Shown one piece after another: positions 1-8,213 of a DNA stretch of 64,000 nt. The stretch's first letter is position 1. Every line of letters starts with the position of its first letter. Under the pieces are notes generated by a model. That model was not told the DNA's origin and made no database searches. It saw only the letters and a program-made list of their open reading frames with translations. The position numbers were made by a program, and so were the translations under genes. The stretch is from positions 11,950-75,949 of the forward strand of contig JARRNT010000009.1 in assembly GCA_037384645.1 (NCBI GenBank), given 5' to 3'. Source of the stretch: RI-92 sp037384645 (lineage in GTDB: Bacteria > Pseudomonadota > Gammaproteobacteria > UBA6429 > Thiohalophilaceae).

Positions 1-238
1 TTATACCACCGGCCGCCTCACCTCGGAGATGGTCATCAAGGTTGCGCAGATGGGAATCCCCATCCTGCTGTCTCGTTCTGGAGTCACGCAAATGGGGCTG
101 GATCTGGCCAAAAAGGTGGGGGTCACCCTGATCGCCCGCGCTAAAGGTAATCACTTTATGGTCTACAATGGTGCCGACTTGCTAGACTACGATGCCATTC
201 CTAGCCGTCGCCGGGCGACAGAAAGCCATATATCGTAA
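1..238 (+). CDS. fdhD: Formate dehydrogenase accessory sulfurtransferase FdhD, C-terminal end (truncated by window edge)
   Basis: The open frame runs in from the left edge (first full codon at base 2) to TAA at 236-238, so only about 78 C-terminal residues are visible. The segment TTGRLTSEMVIK followed by GIPILLSRSG and LAKKVGVTLIARAKG matches the conserved C-terminal part of FdhD. FdhD moves sulfur from the cysteine desulfurase to the Mo/W-bis-MGD cofactor of formate dehydrogenase. The usual protein is about 260-280 residues; the catalytic cysteines are upstream of the window. An fdhD here fits the MGD-synthesis and tungstate genes that follow and suggests formate dehydrogenase genes further left (inference). 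Confidence 0.9.
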   Translation, partial: YTTGRLTSEMVIKVAQMGIPILLSRSGVTQMGLDLAKKVGVTLIARAKGNHFMVYNGADLLDYDAIPSRRRATESHIS

Positions 239-245
239 GACATGT

Positions 246-1160
246 ATGGCCAGCATAATCAACAGCAATACTGATGTATTCATGAGTGTCAAACAGGTTG
301 CGGAATATTTGCACCTGAATGAAAAGAAAATCTATGAACTAGTCAGTGAGCGTCGCATTCCTGCTACCAAAATCACCGGCAAGTGGATGTTTCCCCGTGA
401 ACTGGTGGATCGGTGGATGCTGGACTCTGCCCATGGCGGATTATTCACGGATAGACTCGTTATTGGTGGTAGTGACGACCCTCTTCTCTATCGCATCATT
501 ATGCAGTATGCCCATGACGCGAAAGCGCACGCACTTATCACATATACTGCAACCGGCACACGGCTTGGCCTCGACTTACTGAACGCAAATCGCGTCGACG
601 CCTGCTGTATGCATTGGGGACCTAACACGGAAAGCCATACCCGTCACCCAGCCTTATTGCAGCAATACAATCAGCATCAACACTGGGTCCTGATTCGCGC
701 ATTCAGGCGGGAACAGGGCCTGATCATAAAGCCACGTCTTGCCGACATGATACACAATGCACAGGATTTATTTGATCAGCAGTTTCGGTGGGCAATACGC
801 CAGGCCGGATCCGGAGCACAACGGTTTTTGCTGGAGGCGCTTGGCAAACTCGGTTTGAACGCGAGTTCTCTTAACAGCGAAATCACCGCCTTGTCTGAAC
901 GTGAAGCCGGGGCTGCCGTCGCCATGGATCGTGCTGATGTAGCACCTGGCGCGCATGCTATTGCCACCGAGTTTGGTCTGGGATTTATTCCCTTTGGATG
1001 GGAATCATTTGACTTTGCACTATCACGCAGCATCTGGTTTCGTCGTCTTTTCCAGGATCTGCTAAATCGACTCAAATCGCTAGAGTGTCAGCATCTGGCA
1101 GATGAGTTAGGTGGTTATGATTTCAGCGATACAGGTCAATTACTTTGGGGCGACGAATAA
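246..1160 (+). CDS. One-component regulator: excisionase/MerR-like HTH plus periplasmic-binding-protein-like sensor domain
   Basis: From ATG 246 this gives 304 residues; the ATG at 282 is also possible, and the frame is open back to 192, inside fdhD. Residues about 13-60 form a helix-turn-helix of the excisionase (HTH_17) type: SVKQVAEYLHLNEKKIYELV followed by IPATKITGKWMFPRE. The rest resembles the PBP_like domain, a cytoplasmic relative of molybdate/tungstate-binding proteins (motif VIGGSDDPLL at its start, GSGAQRFL in the middle). Such fusions are usually annotated as molybdate-binding-type regulators. It lies directly after fdhD and ends two bases before the convergent sensor kinase, in a locus for Mo/W cofactor synthesis and WtpABC uptake. 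An oxyanion-sensing role is therefore plausible but not shown by the sequence. No membrane segment is seen. Confidence 0.75.
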   Translation: MASIINSNTDVFMSVKQVAEYLHLNEKKIYELVSERRIPATKITGKWMFPRELVDRWMLDSAHGGLFTDRLVIGGSDDPLLYRIIMQYAHDAKAHALITYTATGTRLGLDLLNANRVDACCMHWGPNTESHTRHPALLQQYNQHQHWVLIRAFRREQGLIIKPRLADMIHNAQDLFDQQFRWAIRQAGSGAQRFLLEALGKLGLNASSLNSEITALSEREAGAAVAMDRADVAPGAHAIATEFGLGFIPFGWESFDFALSRSIWFRRLFQDLLNRLKSLECQHLADELGGYDFSDTGQLLWGDE

Positions 1161-1162
1161 CC

Positions 1163-3277
1163 TCAATCATCATTAACAGCGTCACCATGCACATCTGCAT
1201 CTTGTTCTATCGCGCGCAGTTGTTCAACAATCGTTTGTTCGTCTTCGACAAGAACCGGTTTGCGCAATAACCAGACAGTAAACTGGGTCCCTGCCCCGGT
1301 GCTTGACTTCACTGTGATATTACCCCCGTAACGACGTACCAGGCCATAACTAACTGACAAACCGAGACCTGAGCCACCGCCCTGTCCTTTGGAGCTATAA
1401 AATGGATTAAATATGTGCCCAATCTGTTCTTCTTTAATCCCTTCACCGTTATCAATTACCTCGATCGCAACACCACGGTCTTCCCAATTTCTCGTTTTTA
1501 TTTGAATCTTCCCTGCATTTTCCGGCAATGCATGAATTGCATTGACCAGCAGATTAACCATGACCTGCTGCAATTCCAGCGGATTGATTCGGATCCTGAT
1601 ATTTGCCTTCAGATCCAAATCAATCAAAAACCTATTTGATTTGCGCAAATGGTGCACCAGCTTTAATGTATCATTCATCAAATCGTTAACATCAACCTCA
1701 CTTATATAGCCAGCATACTCATCGGGGCGTGCATACTGCAACAAGTTACGTATGATTTCCTGAATTCGATAAACCTGCTGCACAATCATGTCAAGCTCCT
1801 GCTTATGAGGTGCCATGCTTGCCCCAGCTTCGGCTATCATCATATCAATATTGCCCAGGATAACCTGAGTCGGGTTGTTTATCTCGTGGGCGACGCCTGC
1901 CGCCAACTCACCCAACGCTGCCAGCTTTTCCGCCACGACTAGCTGCTGTCGCGTTTGCCTCAAGGCGCTTATTGTTCGTTGCAAATCGGCATTTCTACGT
2001 TGCAGTTCCGCTGTACGCTCAGCGACTTTGGTTTCGAGCTGGTCCGCCCAGGCCTGGAGTTGCTCGCTCCGCTCCTGTAGCAAGTCCAGCATAACGTCGA
2101 ATTCTCGAGCCAGCTCGCCAATCTCATCGCGGGATGACACTTTTCCTATGCGGCGTTCCTCCCCCGAACGGGTTGCATGAACAACAGCAGTCATGGCTTC
2201 CAGTGGTTTAAAGATGGATTTAGCACCCCGTATCGCCACAAGTGCCGATAGAACCATCAAGACAACAAACATTAGCACCAGAACAAACAGCGCTTCCCAA
2301 AGCGCGTTTCGGTAAGGTGTCTCAAGATAACCGCAATACAACATCCCAATACGTTTACCGTTTTCATTCAAAATAGGTTGATAGGCAGAAATATACCAGT
2401 CATTCACAACAAAGGATCGGTTCACCCAGATTTTCCCCTGGTCCAGGACACTTGAACGCACCTTATCGGAAACTCGAGTACCCAATGCGCGTTCACCCGG
2501 CGCCAATGGAACGTTAGTGCTAATACGGACATCCTTCAGGAACACAGTGACCGTACCTATACTGCCTTTCAACAAACTACCATGACCATAAACCAGATTC
2601 CGGATCGTATCGACAAATGCAAAATTGTTGTTTAGCATGACACCGCCGTCCAGCAACCCCAGGATATCGCCATACTTGTTTTTGATAGGATAAATCGCTC
2701 GTATCATCATGGCGCGAACCTCCATTTTCCGTCTGGATGGCCGCGCATACGGTGTTTTGATCAGAGGCAGTTCGATTTGACTTGCTAAAAATGGATCCTC
2801 ATTCATCAGATCCGCGTGACTGAACACCTCGACCTTAACCACAGGCTTGCCCTGCGCGGCTTCAAGCAAGGTAGCAGAAGATCGATCATGACCGCCACCT
2901 GGCTCAAACAGGCGATTACCACTCACATCAACAAGGTGCAAAAAGGTAAAACCGGACTTGAGTTTGAGTTGACTGAGCAGGCGTTGTATTGAAGAAGCAT
3001 TTTTTTCGGTTAATGCTGTCCGGAAAGAATAGGACCCACCCAGTCTCTCCAGCTGCGAGAGATAATCCTGCCGTAGCCTGCCAAAGGCATCATTAGCGAC
3101 CCGCAGGTCAGTGCGTACCTTCCTGAACAGCTGATTATAAGTAAAATTTGCTCCCCAATACACAGCAATTGCCAGCGTGATGGGCATTACCAGCATGATT
3201 GGAAACAGTACCAGCACCAACAACTTATAACGAACCGTCTCACGCACGATTCGGTTAATACGCTGGAACAGGTGCAT
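1163..3277 (-). CDS. Membrane-bound sensor histidine kinase with periplasmic Cache-type domain, partner of the sigma-54 regulator
   Basis: 704 residues. A hydrophobic segment at about 18-41 and a second at about 327-350 flank a periplasmic region of roughly 285 residues with a double-Cache look (ending PILNENGKRIGMLYCG). A HAMP linker and coiled coil follow (about 350-445). The phosphoacceptor is H464 in GELAAGVAHEINNP. The ATPase domain has the N box (VMVNLLVNAIHALP), a G1 box (DNGEGI) and a G2 box (GGGSGLGLSVS). The gene starts 8 bases after the response regulator stop, so the two form one operon and very probably a cognate pair. The signal is unknown; the periplasmic Cache domain suggests a small extracellular ligand. 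Kinases of this layout (NtrB/ZraS/TspS-like) commonly partner NtrC-type activators. Confidence 0.93.
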   Translation of the reverse strand: MHLFQRINRIVRETVRYKLLVLVLFPIMLVMPITLAIAVYWGANFTYNQLFRKVRTDLRVANDAFGRLRQDYLSQLERLGGSYSFRTALTEKNASSIQRLLSQLKLKSGFTFLHLVDVSGNRLFEPGGGHDRSSATLLEAAQGKPVVKVEVFSHADLMNEDPFLASQIELPLIKTPYARPSRRKMEVRAMMIRAIYPIKNKYGDILGLLDGGVMLNNNFAFVDTIRNLVYGHGSLLKGSIGTVTVFLKDVRISTNVPLAPGERALGTRVSDKVRSSVLDQGKIWVNRSFVVNDWYISAYQPILNENGKRIGMLYCGYLETPYRNALWEALFVLVLMFVVLMVLSALVAIRGAKSIFKPLEAMTAVVHATRSGEERRIGKVSSRDEIGELAREFDVMLDLLQERSEQLQAWADQLETKVAERTAELQRRNADLQRTISALRQTRQQLVVAEKLAALGELAAGVAHEINNPTQVILGNIDMMIAEAGASMAPHKQELDMIVQQVYRIQEIIRNLLQYARPDEYAGYISEVDVNDLMNDTLKLVHHLRKSNRFLIDLDLKANIRIRINPLELQQVMVNLLVNAIHALPENAGKIQIKTRNWEDRGVAIEVIDNGEGIKEEQIGHIFNPFYSSKGQGGGSGLGLSVSYGLVRRYGGNITVKSSTGAGTQFTVWLLRKPVLVEDEQTIVEQLRAIEQDADVHGDAVNDD

Positions 3278-3285
3278 AGGAATAA

Positions 3286-4698
3286 TTAGGCTGTAAGCGC
3301 CTCTTCCCAGGACTGGACCTTACGCTCCAGGGTCTTACGTGAAATGCCCAGGCGGCGCGCTGCAGCTGATTTATTGCCACTTTCCGCCTGCAGGACACTG
3401 AGGATATGCCGCTTTTCAATCTCTTCAAGTGACAGGTGTTGAAGATTTTCGACTACCGGCGTTGTATCACTTTGCTGCGCAGGTTGCACGGCCAGACACT
3501 CACCAGGTGTCGTGTTGAGCAACAAACAACGCTCAATCAGGTTTTTAAGTTCACGTACATTGCCCGGCCAGTCATATTGTTGCATCACTGCCATCTCTTC
3601 CTCGCTGATATTTATTGCGGGAATCCCCATCTCGGTCGACAAAGTACTGATAAAATGCTGAGTCAATAGCGACAAATCCTCAATACGTTCACGCAGGGCG
3701 GGCATGCGAATCGCCAGAACAAACAAACGATAATACAGGTCCTCACGGAAATTTCCCTTTTTGACCTCGGCCTCCAAGTCGCGATTAGTGGCGGCGATAA
3801 CCCGAACATCCACGGGTATCTCCCGATTCGAGCCAACCGGCCGGATGGTCCTCTCTTCCATTACACGCAACAAGTGCGCCTGCATGGTCATTGGCATTTC
3901 CCCGATCTCATCAAGAAACAGGGTGCCCCCGTTGGCATAGGTAAACAGTCCTTCGCGGGCCTGATGCGCACCCGTGAAGGCCCCGTTTACATGCCCAAAC
4001 AGTTCACTCTCCAGTAATTCAGCACTCACGGCACCACAGTTAATCGGCACAAAACTCCCCTTGCGATGACTGTAGTCATGAATAGCGCGTGCAACCAGTT
4101 CCTTGCCAGTCCCAGATTCGCCCTCGATAAGAACCGTTGATGGCATGGGCGCGATGCGTTTTACCAGTTCACATACATTTTTGATTATTTCACAATTACC
4201 GATAATACCGGAACCGTGGAAATACTTTCCAAGCTGGCGGCGCAAGACGAAGTTTTCCCGCTGCATCCGCTGGCGTTCCATGCAACTATCCAGTGATGCT
4301 AATAACTGTTCCAGGCGGAAGGGTTTCAGAATAAAATCCGCCGCGCCTGCACGTAAGGCCTCAATCGCTGTCTGCATATCAGCATAGGCACTGATAAAAA
4401 TCACCGGGGTATTACTGCCCTGCTCGCGCAATCTGGTCACCCATTCAACCCCGGACAGGCCTGGCAAGCGAATATCGGCAATAATTAGATCGAAATGACA
4501 ACGCTGGTGAAGCGCCTCAGCGGAATCCGCATCACCTGCTACCTCCACCAGACTAAATCGTTTTTCCAATCCTTTTTGTAAAAAACTACGAATGCCTGGC
4601 TCATCGTCGACGATCAAGGCGGAAGTCATCCGGGAACTTTGTGTCGTCTCATGGTGACTGTTCGAATAGGGTACAGAATTGTGTTCAGCCTGAGACAT
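3286..4698 (-). CDS. Sigma-54-dependent response regulator (NtrC family)
   Basis: 470 residues from ATG 4698; the internal ATG at 4629 would remove a 23-residue unstructured leader and start directly at the receiver domain. The receiver has the acidic pair DD at 31-32, phosphoacceptor D75 ([10 protein letters not shown]) and K125. The AAA+ domain carries Walker A GESGTGKE (193-200), the sigma-54-contact loop GAFTGA (239-244) and Walker [13 protein letters not shown] Fis-type HTH sits at the C terminus ([17 protein letters not shown]). It should activate sigma-54 promoters from upstream sites. Such promoters and a repeated 17-bp palindrome lie right upstream of this gene and at two more places in the island, so this protein is the best candidate binder (inference). 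It is the first gene of the operon with the kinase. Confidence 0.95.
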   Translation of the reverse strand: MSQAEHNSVPYSNSHHETTQSSRMTSALIVDDEPGIRSFLQKGLEKRFSLVEVAGDADSAEALHQRCHFDLIIADIRLPGLSGVEWVTRLREQGSNTPVIFISAYADMQTAIEALRAGAADFILKPFRLEQLLASLDSCMERQRMQRENFVLRRQLGKYFHGSGIIGNCEIIKNVCELVKRIAPMPSTVLIEGESGTGKELVARAIHDYSHRKGSFVPINCGAVSAELLESELFGHVNGAFTGAHQAREGLFTYANGGTLFLDEIGEMPMTMQAHLLRVMEERTIRPVGSNREIPVDVRVIAATNRDLEAEVKKGNFREDLYYRLFVLAIRMPALRERIEDLSLLTQHFISTLSTEMGIPAINISEEEMAVMQQYDWPGNVRELKNLIERCLLLNTTPGECLAVQPAQQSDTTPVVENLQHLSLEEIEKRHILSVLQAESGNKSAAARRLGISRKTLERKVQSWEEALTA

Positions 4699-4770
4699 AC
4701 TAGAAATTCCTCACAGTTATATTCGCGTACTGTTCAACGCCAATATGTTAGGAGACGGCAGGATAGCGAC

Positions 4771-4787
4771 TGCGACAATTTATCGCA
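4771..4787. promoter_or_regulatory. Inverted repeat, candidate enhancer site 1 of the sigma-54 regulator
   Basis: TGCGACA-ATT-TATCGCA; the core ACTGCGA/TCGCAGT (4769-4789) is a perfect 7-bp inverted repeat. The centre at 4779 is about 175 bases upstream of the -24 element at 4954 and 33 bases, about three helical turns, from the next copy at 4804. It matches the consensus TGNGACA-TTT-TGTCNCA shared by five sites in this island. It lies between the divergent sigma-54 regulator operon and the mobA unit, so it could also control the regulator itself. Confidence 0.65.
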
Positions 4788-4803
4788 GTTAGCTTGCCTT
4801 TGA

Positions 4804-4820
4804 TTGGACATTTTGTCGCA
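4804..4820. promoter_or_regulatory. Inverted repeat, candidate enhancer site 2
   Basis: TTGGACA-TTT-TGTCGCA, identical at 15 of 17 positions to the perfect palindrome at 7906-7922. It is spaced 33 bases centre to centre from site 1, consistent with two activator dimers on the same DNA face, and about 142 bases upstream of the -24/-12 promoter. Confidence 0.65.
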
Positions 4821-4889
4821 ATTACTCAGTTCATATTAGCATCGGATTAGAATAAAGGTGGATATTTTTTTACCATACCCCATATTTTA

Positions 4890-4903
4890 TTGATTTTTGT
4901 CAA
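4890..4903. promoter_or_regulatory. FNR/Anr-like box
   Basis: TTGAT-TTTT-GTCAA matches the FNR consensus TTGAT-N4-ATCAA with one mismatch; the GTCAA half is common in Anr-type sites. It lies between the enhancer pair and the -24/-12 promoter of the mobA unit, and about 200 bases upstream of the divergent regulator gene. Which direction it serves is not clear from the sequence. Confidence 0.4.
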
Positions 4904-4953
4904 AATTTACCGTTCCCGACAAATAGCCGAATATCGGCTCAGCAATTCTAAGA

Positions 4954-4969
4954 TGGCACGTGCTTTGCT
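4954..4969 (+). promoter_or_regulatory. Sigma-54 (-24/-12) promoter of the mobA-mobB-moeA unit
   Basis: TGGCACG-TGCT-TTGCT is a full match to the consensus TGGCACG-N4-TTGCW, with GG and GC at the required spacing. The start point would be near 4981, about 48 bases ahead of the ATG at 5029. Two copies of the shared inverted repeat lie upstream. No comparable match serves the second mobA copy at 33.8 kb. Confidence 0.88.
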
Positions 4970-5028
4970 CTGATGGATAAGCATTTCATCACGAAAAGCC
5001 GCTGGACGGACGGTGGATTGAGAAATCT

Positions 5029-5385
5029 ATGGCCTGGAATGACCTGAATGACAACGCGGACAATTGGAACATCTCCCGCTCAGGTGCAGCGTGCCAACGT
5101 ATCTCGTTAGCACGATCGTGCATACCTTCATCTCACATTATGTTACTGGATGCACTGGTCAGCAGTCTGGGTGACATCGCCAAACAACGCCCACTCAAAC
5201 TGCTGGTACGCCTGAAACAACAAATAATGAGGCCATTAATTCGCAGTGACGAAGCCAGACGATTTCTGGAGCCATGCATTAATCAGTACAATCTAATACA
5301 GGGGAAGCTAGCCACTGACACACCTGGCAATCCCGGTACCATCAATATATTCGAGTTAGAACAATTTTTTGTAGTTACGCCATGA
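5029..5385 (+). CDS. Unrecognised small protein, first gene of the sigma-54-driven mobA operon
   Basis: 118 residues; I do not recognise a family. It begins about 60 bases after the sigma-54 promoter, and its stop overlaps the mobA start in an ATGA tetranucleotide (5382-5385), so it is translationally coupled to mobA. That coupling is the main reason to accept it as real. There is no signal peptide or membrane segment. The middle (LLDALVSSLGDIAKQRP, then LVRLKQQIMRPLI) looks helical and basic, and there are three cysteines (22, 31, 83) without a CxxC pair. The second mobA-mobB-moeA set in the window has no counterpart. It could be a small accessory factor for Mo/W enzyme maturation (inference). 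Confidence 0.6.
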   Translation: MAWNDLNDNADNWNISRSGAACQRISLARSCIPSSHIMLLDALVSSLGDIAKQRPLKLLVRLKQQIMRPLIRSDEARRFLEPCINQYNLIQGKLATDTPGNPGTINIFELEQFFVVTP

Positions 5386-5987
5386 CTAAGTTGACCGCTA
5401 ATGAAATTACTGCCGTTATTCTCGCCGGCGGCATGGGCAGGCGCATGGGCGGCATCGACAAAGGCCAGATACAACTCAACCACAAACCCTTAATCGAATG
5501 GGTTATCGACGCAATTCGCCCGCAGGTCAAGACCATTCTGATTAACGCTAATCGTAACCACGATGCTTATTCAGACTATGGTTTTCCGGTATTACACGAT
5601 AGCTTTGCGGATTATCAGGGCCCGCTTGCCGGTTTTGCAGTAGGCATGCAGGCGGCAACCACGCCATTTGTTGTTACCATGCCTTGCGACGGACCATTCC
5701 TGGCACCGAACCTGGTCCAGCGCCTGTTACAGACTTTACAGGCACAGCAGGCAGAGATCGCCGTTGCCCATGACGGCGAACGCCTGCAACCAGTCTACGC
5801 CCTGCTCCCGGTTCGTCTATTACCCAGTCTGAATGCATTTCTCGAGAGCGGTGAGCGTAAAATTGATCGCTGGTACTCCCAACACGGCATCGCCCTGACG
5901 GATTTTTCCGATTCTCCGTCAACGTTCTTGAATATCAACACGCCGGCGGATCGCCAGAAAATTGAGAAATCCGGGGTATATGCGTGA
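5382..5987 (+). CDS. mobA: Molybdenum cofactor guanylyltransferase MobA (copy 1)
   Basis: 201 residues, the usual family size (about 190-200). MobA attaches GMP from GTP to Mo- or W-molybdopterin, giving the MGD cofactor used by DMSO-reductase-family enzymes such as formate dehydrogenase. The nucleotide-binding motif LAGGMGRRMGGIDKG (about residues 15-29) is intact, as are GPLAG and the metal-site motif PCDGPF. The gene overlaps the preceding unknown gene by 4 bases (ATGA) and mobB by 4 bases (GTGA). It is paralogous to the gene at 33793, sharing layout and the ending NINTPAD/E, but clearly diverged. It is expected to be expressed from the sigma-54 promoter at 4954. Confidence 0.93.
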   Translation: MTKLTANEITAVILAGGMGRRMGGIDKGQIQLNHKPLIEWVIDAIRPQVKTILINANRNHDAYSDYGFPVLHDSFADYQGPLAGFAVGMQAATTPFVVTMPCDGPFLAPNLVQRLLQTLQAQQAEIAVAHDGERLQPVYALLPVRLLPSLNAFLESGERKIDRWYSQHGIALTDFSDSPSTFLNINTPADRQKIEKSGVYA

Positions 5988-6532
5988 TCAATTACACGGT
6001 TCCTCTTCTTGGTTTTTGTGCACACAGCGGCACCGGTAAGACCACCCTGTTGCGCCAACTATTGCCGTTATTAAAGCAGCAAGGCCTGCGCATCGGCATG
6101 GTAAAACATGCTCACCATCTTTTTGATATCGATCACCCCGGAAAAGACAGCTATGAATTGCGCAAGGCCGGTGCCAGTCAAATGCTGGTTGCCTCGCGTC
6201 AACGCATTGCCCTGGTCATGGAATCGGACGAGCCGAAAAGTGAACCCTCTCTGCAAGAATCACTTTCCCTGCTTAAGCCGGATAAACTGGACTTGGTCCT
6301 GGTAGAAGGCTTCAAACTGGAGGCCATTCCCAAGATTGAACTGCATCGCGCGCAACTGGATAAACCGCTGTTCTACCCAAACGACAAAAACATTATTGCC
6401 GTAGCCAGCGATATCCAGCTGCCGTCTCTCCCGGCTACACTTACACAACTGGACATTAACAATGTAGAGACAATAGCAGAATTTATTCTGAAAACCTGTT
6501 TACCCGATAGCACAAGACTGCACATTAGCTAG
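5984..6532 (+). CDS. mobB: Molybdopterin-guanine dinucleotide biosynthesis adaptor protein MobB (copy 1)
   Basis: 182 residues from a GTG start that overlaps the mobA stop (GTGA at 5984-5987). The P-loop is GFCAHSGTGKTTLL near the N terminus. VKHAHHLFDIDHPGKDSYELRKAGA is the diagnostic MobB block after it, and VLVEGFKLEAIPKIELHR follows. MobB is a GTP-binding helper of MobA that improves MGD formation but is not essential in E. coli. Its place between mobA and moeA is repeated in the second set at 34400. Confidence 0.92.
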   Translation: MINYTVPLLGFCAHSGTGKTTLLRQLLPLLKQQGLRIGMVKHAHHLFDIDHPGKDSYELRKAGASQMLVASRQRIALVMESDEPKSEPSLQESLSLLKPDKLDLVLVEGFKLEAIPKIELHRAQLDKPLFYPNDKNIIAVASDIQLPSLPATLTQLDINNVETIAEFILKTCLPDSTRLHIS

Positions 6533-6549
6533 CACACGACGAGAACATT

Positions 6550-7821
6550 ATGCAAAGCAAACCCTTCACCCCTCAAACCAGTTGTGCCGATGATATCGAT
6601 ACGGAATCGCTGCGTGTGTCAGAGGCCAGACAGCGCATTCTGGAGAGCATCAGACCGATTCATGAATATGAAAAGCTGCCAATCCGCAGCGCACTGGACC
6701 GGATACTGCATACGCCGATTATTTCTCCGATCAATGTCCCGCCCCATCGAAATTCCGCAATGGACGGTATTGCCGTGATGAGCACAGACCTGCCTGAATC
6801 CGGCAGTCACGACTTAAACGTGATCGGTACGGCCTATGCTGGCGTCGCCTATAAAGGCCAATGCCTGGCTGGTCAATGTGTGCGCATCATGACCGGCGCG
6901 CCGATGCCGCAGGGAACGGACACCGTTATCATGCAGGAGCATGTTGAGTCACTGGGTGATAATCGAGTGCGCATATTTGCTAACCATCGCCCCGGTCAGA
7001 ATGTGCGTCAAATCGGTGAAGACATTCGTAAAGACGGCGAAGTTCTCAAAGCCGGCCGTAGGCTTACACCCGCGGATCTCGGGGTCTTAGCCTCATTAGG
7101 CATTGGTGAAGTCCAGGTCCTGCGTCGGCCGCGAGTCGCATTTTTCTCTACTGGCGATGAGTTGCGTTCGATCGGCGAGGCACTCGGCGAAGGTGAGATC
7201 TTCGACAGCAATCGCTACAGCCTCTACGGCATGCTCCGTCAACTGGACGTGGAGATCCTGGATATGGGCGTAGTCCGCGACAAACCCGATGCCTTGCGCG
7301 AACGTTTGACACATGCGGCGGCAGTCGCCGATGTCGTAATCACATCTGGTGGAGTCTCCGTCGGTGACGCCGACTATATCAAACAAATTCTCAGCGAGCT
7401 TGGCGAGATCGGCTTTTGGAAAATCGCCATGAAACCTGGCCGGCCATTGACCTTTGGCCAATTGGGCAGCACGCATTTCTTTGGCTTACCAGGCAACCCG
7501 GTCGCCGTAATGGTAACATTTTATCAATTTGTGCAACCCGCCTTACAATATCTCGCCAGCGGCATCTACAAACACTCCCTCACACTGCAAGCCACCTGTA
7601 TCAGCGACTTGAACAACCGTCCCGGTCGTTTCGAGTTTCAACGCGGCATCCTCACGCAAACAGCCGATGGCCACTTCGAGGTAGACAAAGCTGGCAAACA
7701 AGGTTCAGGGATCCTCACATCCATGAGCCATGCCAATTGCTTCATCCTGCTGGGCGAAGAGCGCGAAACCGTCAAGGCCGGCGATAAAGTAACAGTCCAG
7801 CCATTTGCTATTTATCTCTAG
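6550..7821 (+). CDS. moeA: Molybdopterin molybdenumtransferase MoeA (copy 1)
   Basis: 423 residues, normal for MoeA (about 400-420). It inserts Mo or W into adenylylated molybdopterin. Visible motifs are SPINVPPHRNSAMDG, ITSGGVSVGDADY, AMKPGRPL and GLPGNPVAV, all conserved in MoeA. It starts 17 bases after mobB and closes the operon. A second MoeA at 34967 shares all these motifs but diverges elsewhere. Some prokaryotes keep two MoeA proteins, with proposed separate handling of Mo and W; copy 1 lies beside WtpABC, so a tungsten bias is conceivable, but nothing in the sequence proves it. Confidence 0.94.
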   Translation: MQSKPFTPQTSCADDIDTESLRVSEARQRILESIRPIHEYEKLPIRSALDRILHTPIISPINVPPHRNSAMDGIAVMSTDLPESGSHDLNVIGTAYAGVAYKGQCLAGQCVRIMTGAPMPQGTDTVIMQEHVESLGDNRVRIFANHRPGQNVRQIGEDIRKDGEVLKAGRRLTPADLGVLASLGIGEVQVLRRPRVAFFSTGDELRSIGEALGEGEIFDSNRYSLYGMLRQLDVEILDMGVVRDKPDALRERLTHAAAVADVVITSGGVSVGDADYIKQILSELGEIGFWKIAMKPGRPLTFGQLGSTHFFGLPGNPVAVMVTFYQFVQPALQYLASGIYKHSLTLQATCISDLNNRPGRFEFQRGILTQTADGHFEVDKAGKQGSGILTSMSHANCFILLGEERETVKAGDKVTVQPFAIYL

Positions 7822-7905
7822 CCAGACGACGTACCCGTCCTCCGCACTAGCATATAAACACGGATGGCTTTCCGACTATCTCGTGGCGCAGGCTCTGGCC
7901 AGGAG

Positions 7906-7922
7906 TGGGACATTTTGTCCCA
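7906..7922. promoter_or_regulatory. Perfect 17-bp palindrome, candidate enhancer site 3
   Basis: TGGGACA-TTT-TGTCCCA is perfectly symmetric. It sits in the 392-base gap after moeA, about 220 bases upstream of the -24/-12 promoter at 8133. It is the best copy of the island's shared motif. A TATAAT at 7959-7964 follows but has no good -35 partner. The rest of the gap holds no convincing gene. Confidence 0.75.
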
Positions 7923-8132
7923 TAGCTGGTACAAAACGGGGTATTAAATTGCTAGCTGTATAATGAATTCCAGCCACACAACGGTAAATGTATGACTAAC
8001 AGGCGGAGGTACGGCGTCACATCGTCACTAAACCGCCCATTTTTCCCGTTTTATAGTCATTATTTCGTATTTTTTTCCTTATTACAGTTGCGTCATGCAG
8101 GCTGTTCGTTTTGCAAAATAACACCGAATTGG

Positions 8133-8148
8133 TGGCACAAGCGATGCA
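8133..8148 (+). promoter_or_regulatory. Sigma-54 (-24/-12) promoter upstream of the TiaS-like gene
   Basis: TGGCAC-AAGCG-ATGCA keeps GG and GC at the sigma-54 spacing, with one departure from TTGCA in the -12 element. The expected start point near 8160 gives a leader of about 50 bases to the ATG at 8214. The perfect palindrome at 7906 lies about 220 bases upstream, a normal enhancer distance. It probably also drives the membrane protein and the TonB-dependent receptor downstream. Confidence 0.75.
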
Positions 8149-8213
8149 TCTATCGCAATGCTGTGGGCGACAGGCTCTCGCTGCCAGAAAATACCTAGTA
8201 AAGGAGTCAGATA

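Noticed and set aside
7959..7964. TATAAT as a sigma-70 promoter after moeA
   Set aside because: No acceptable -35 element at 16-18 bases, and the -24/-12 promoter downstream explains the following genes better.
7992..8198. 68-codon frame upstream of the TiaS-like gene
   Set aside because: It spans the sigma-54 promoter, has no family resemblance and an unnatural composition.
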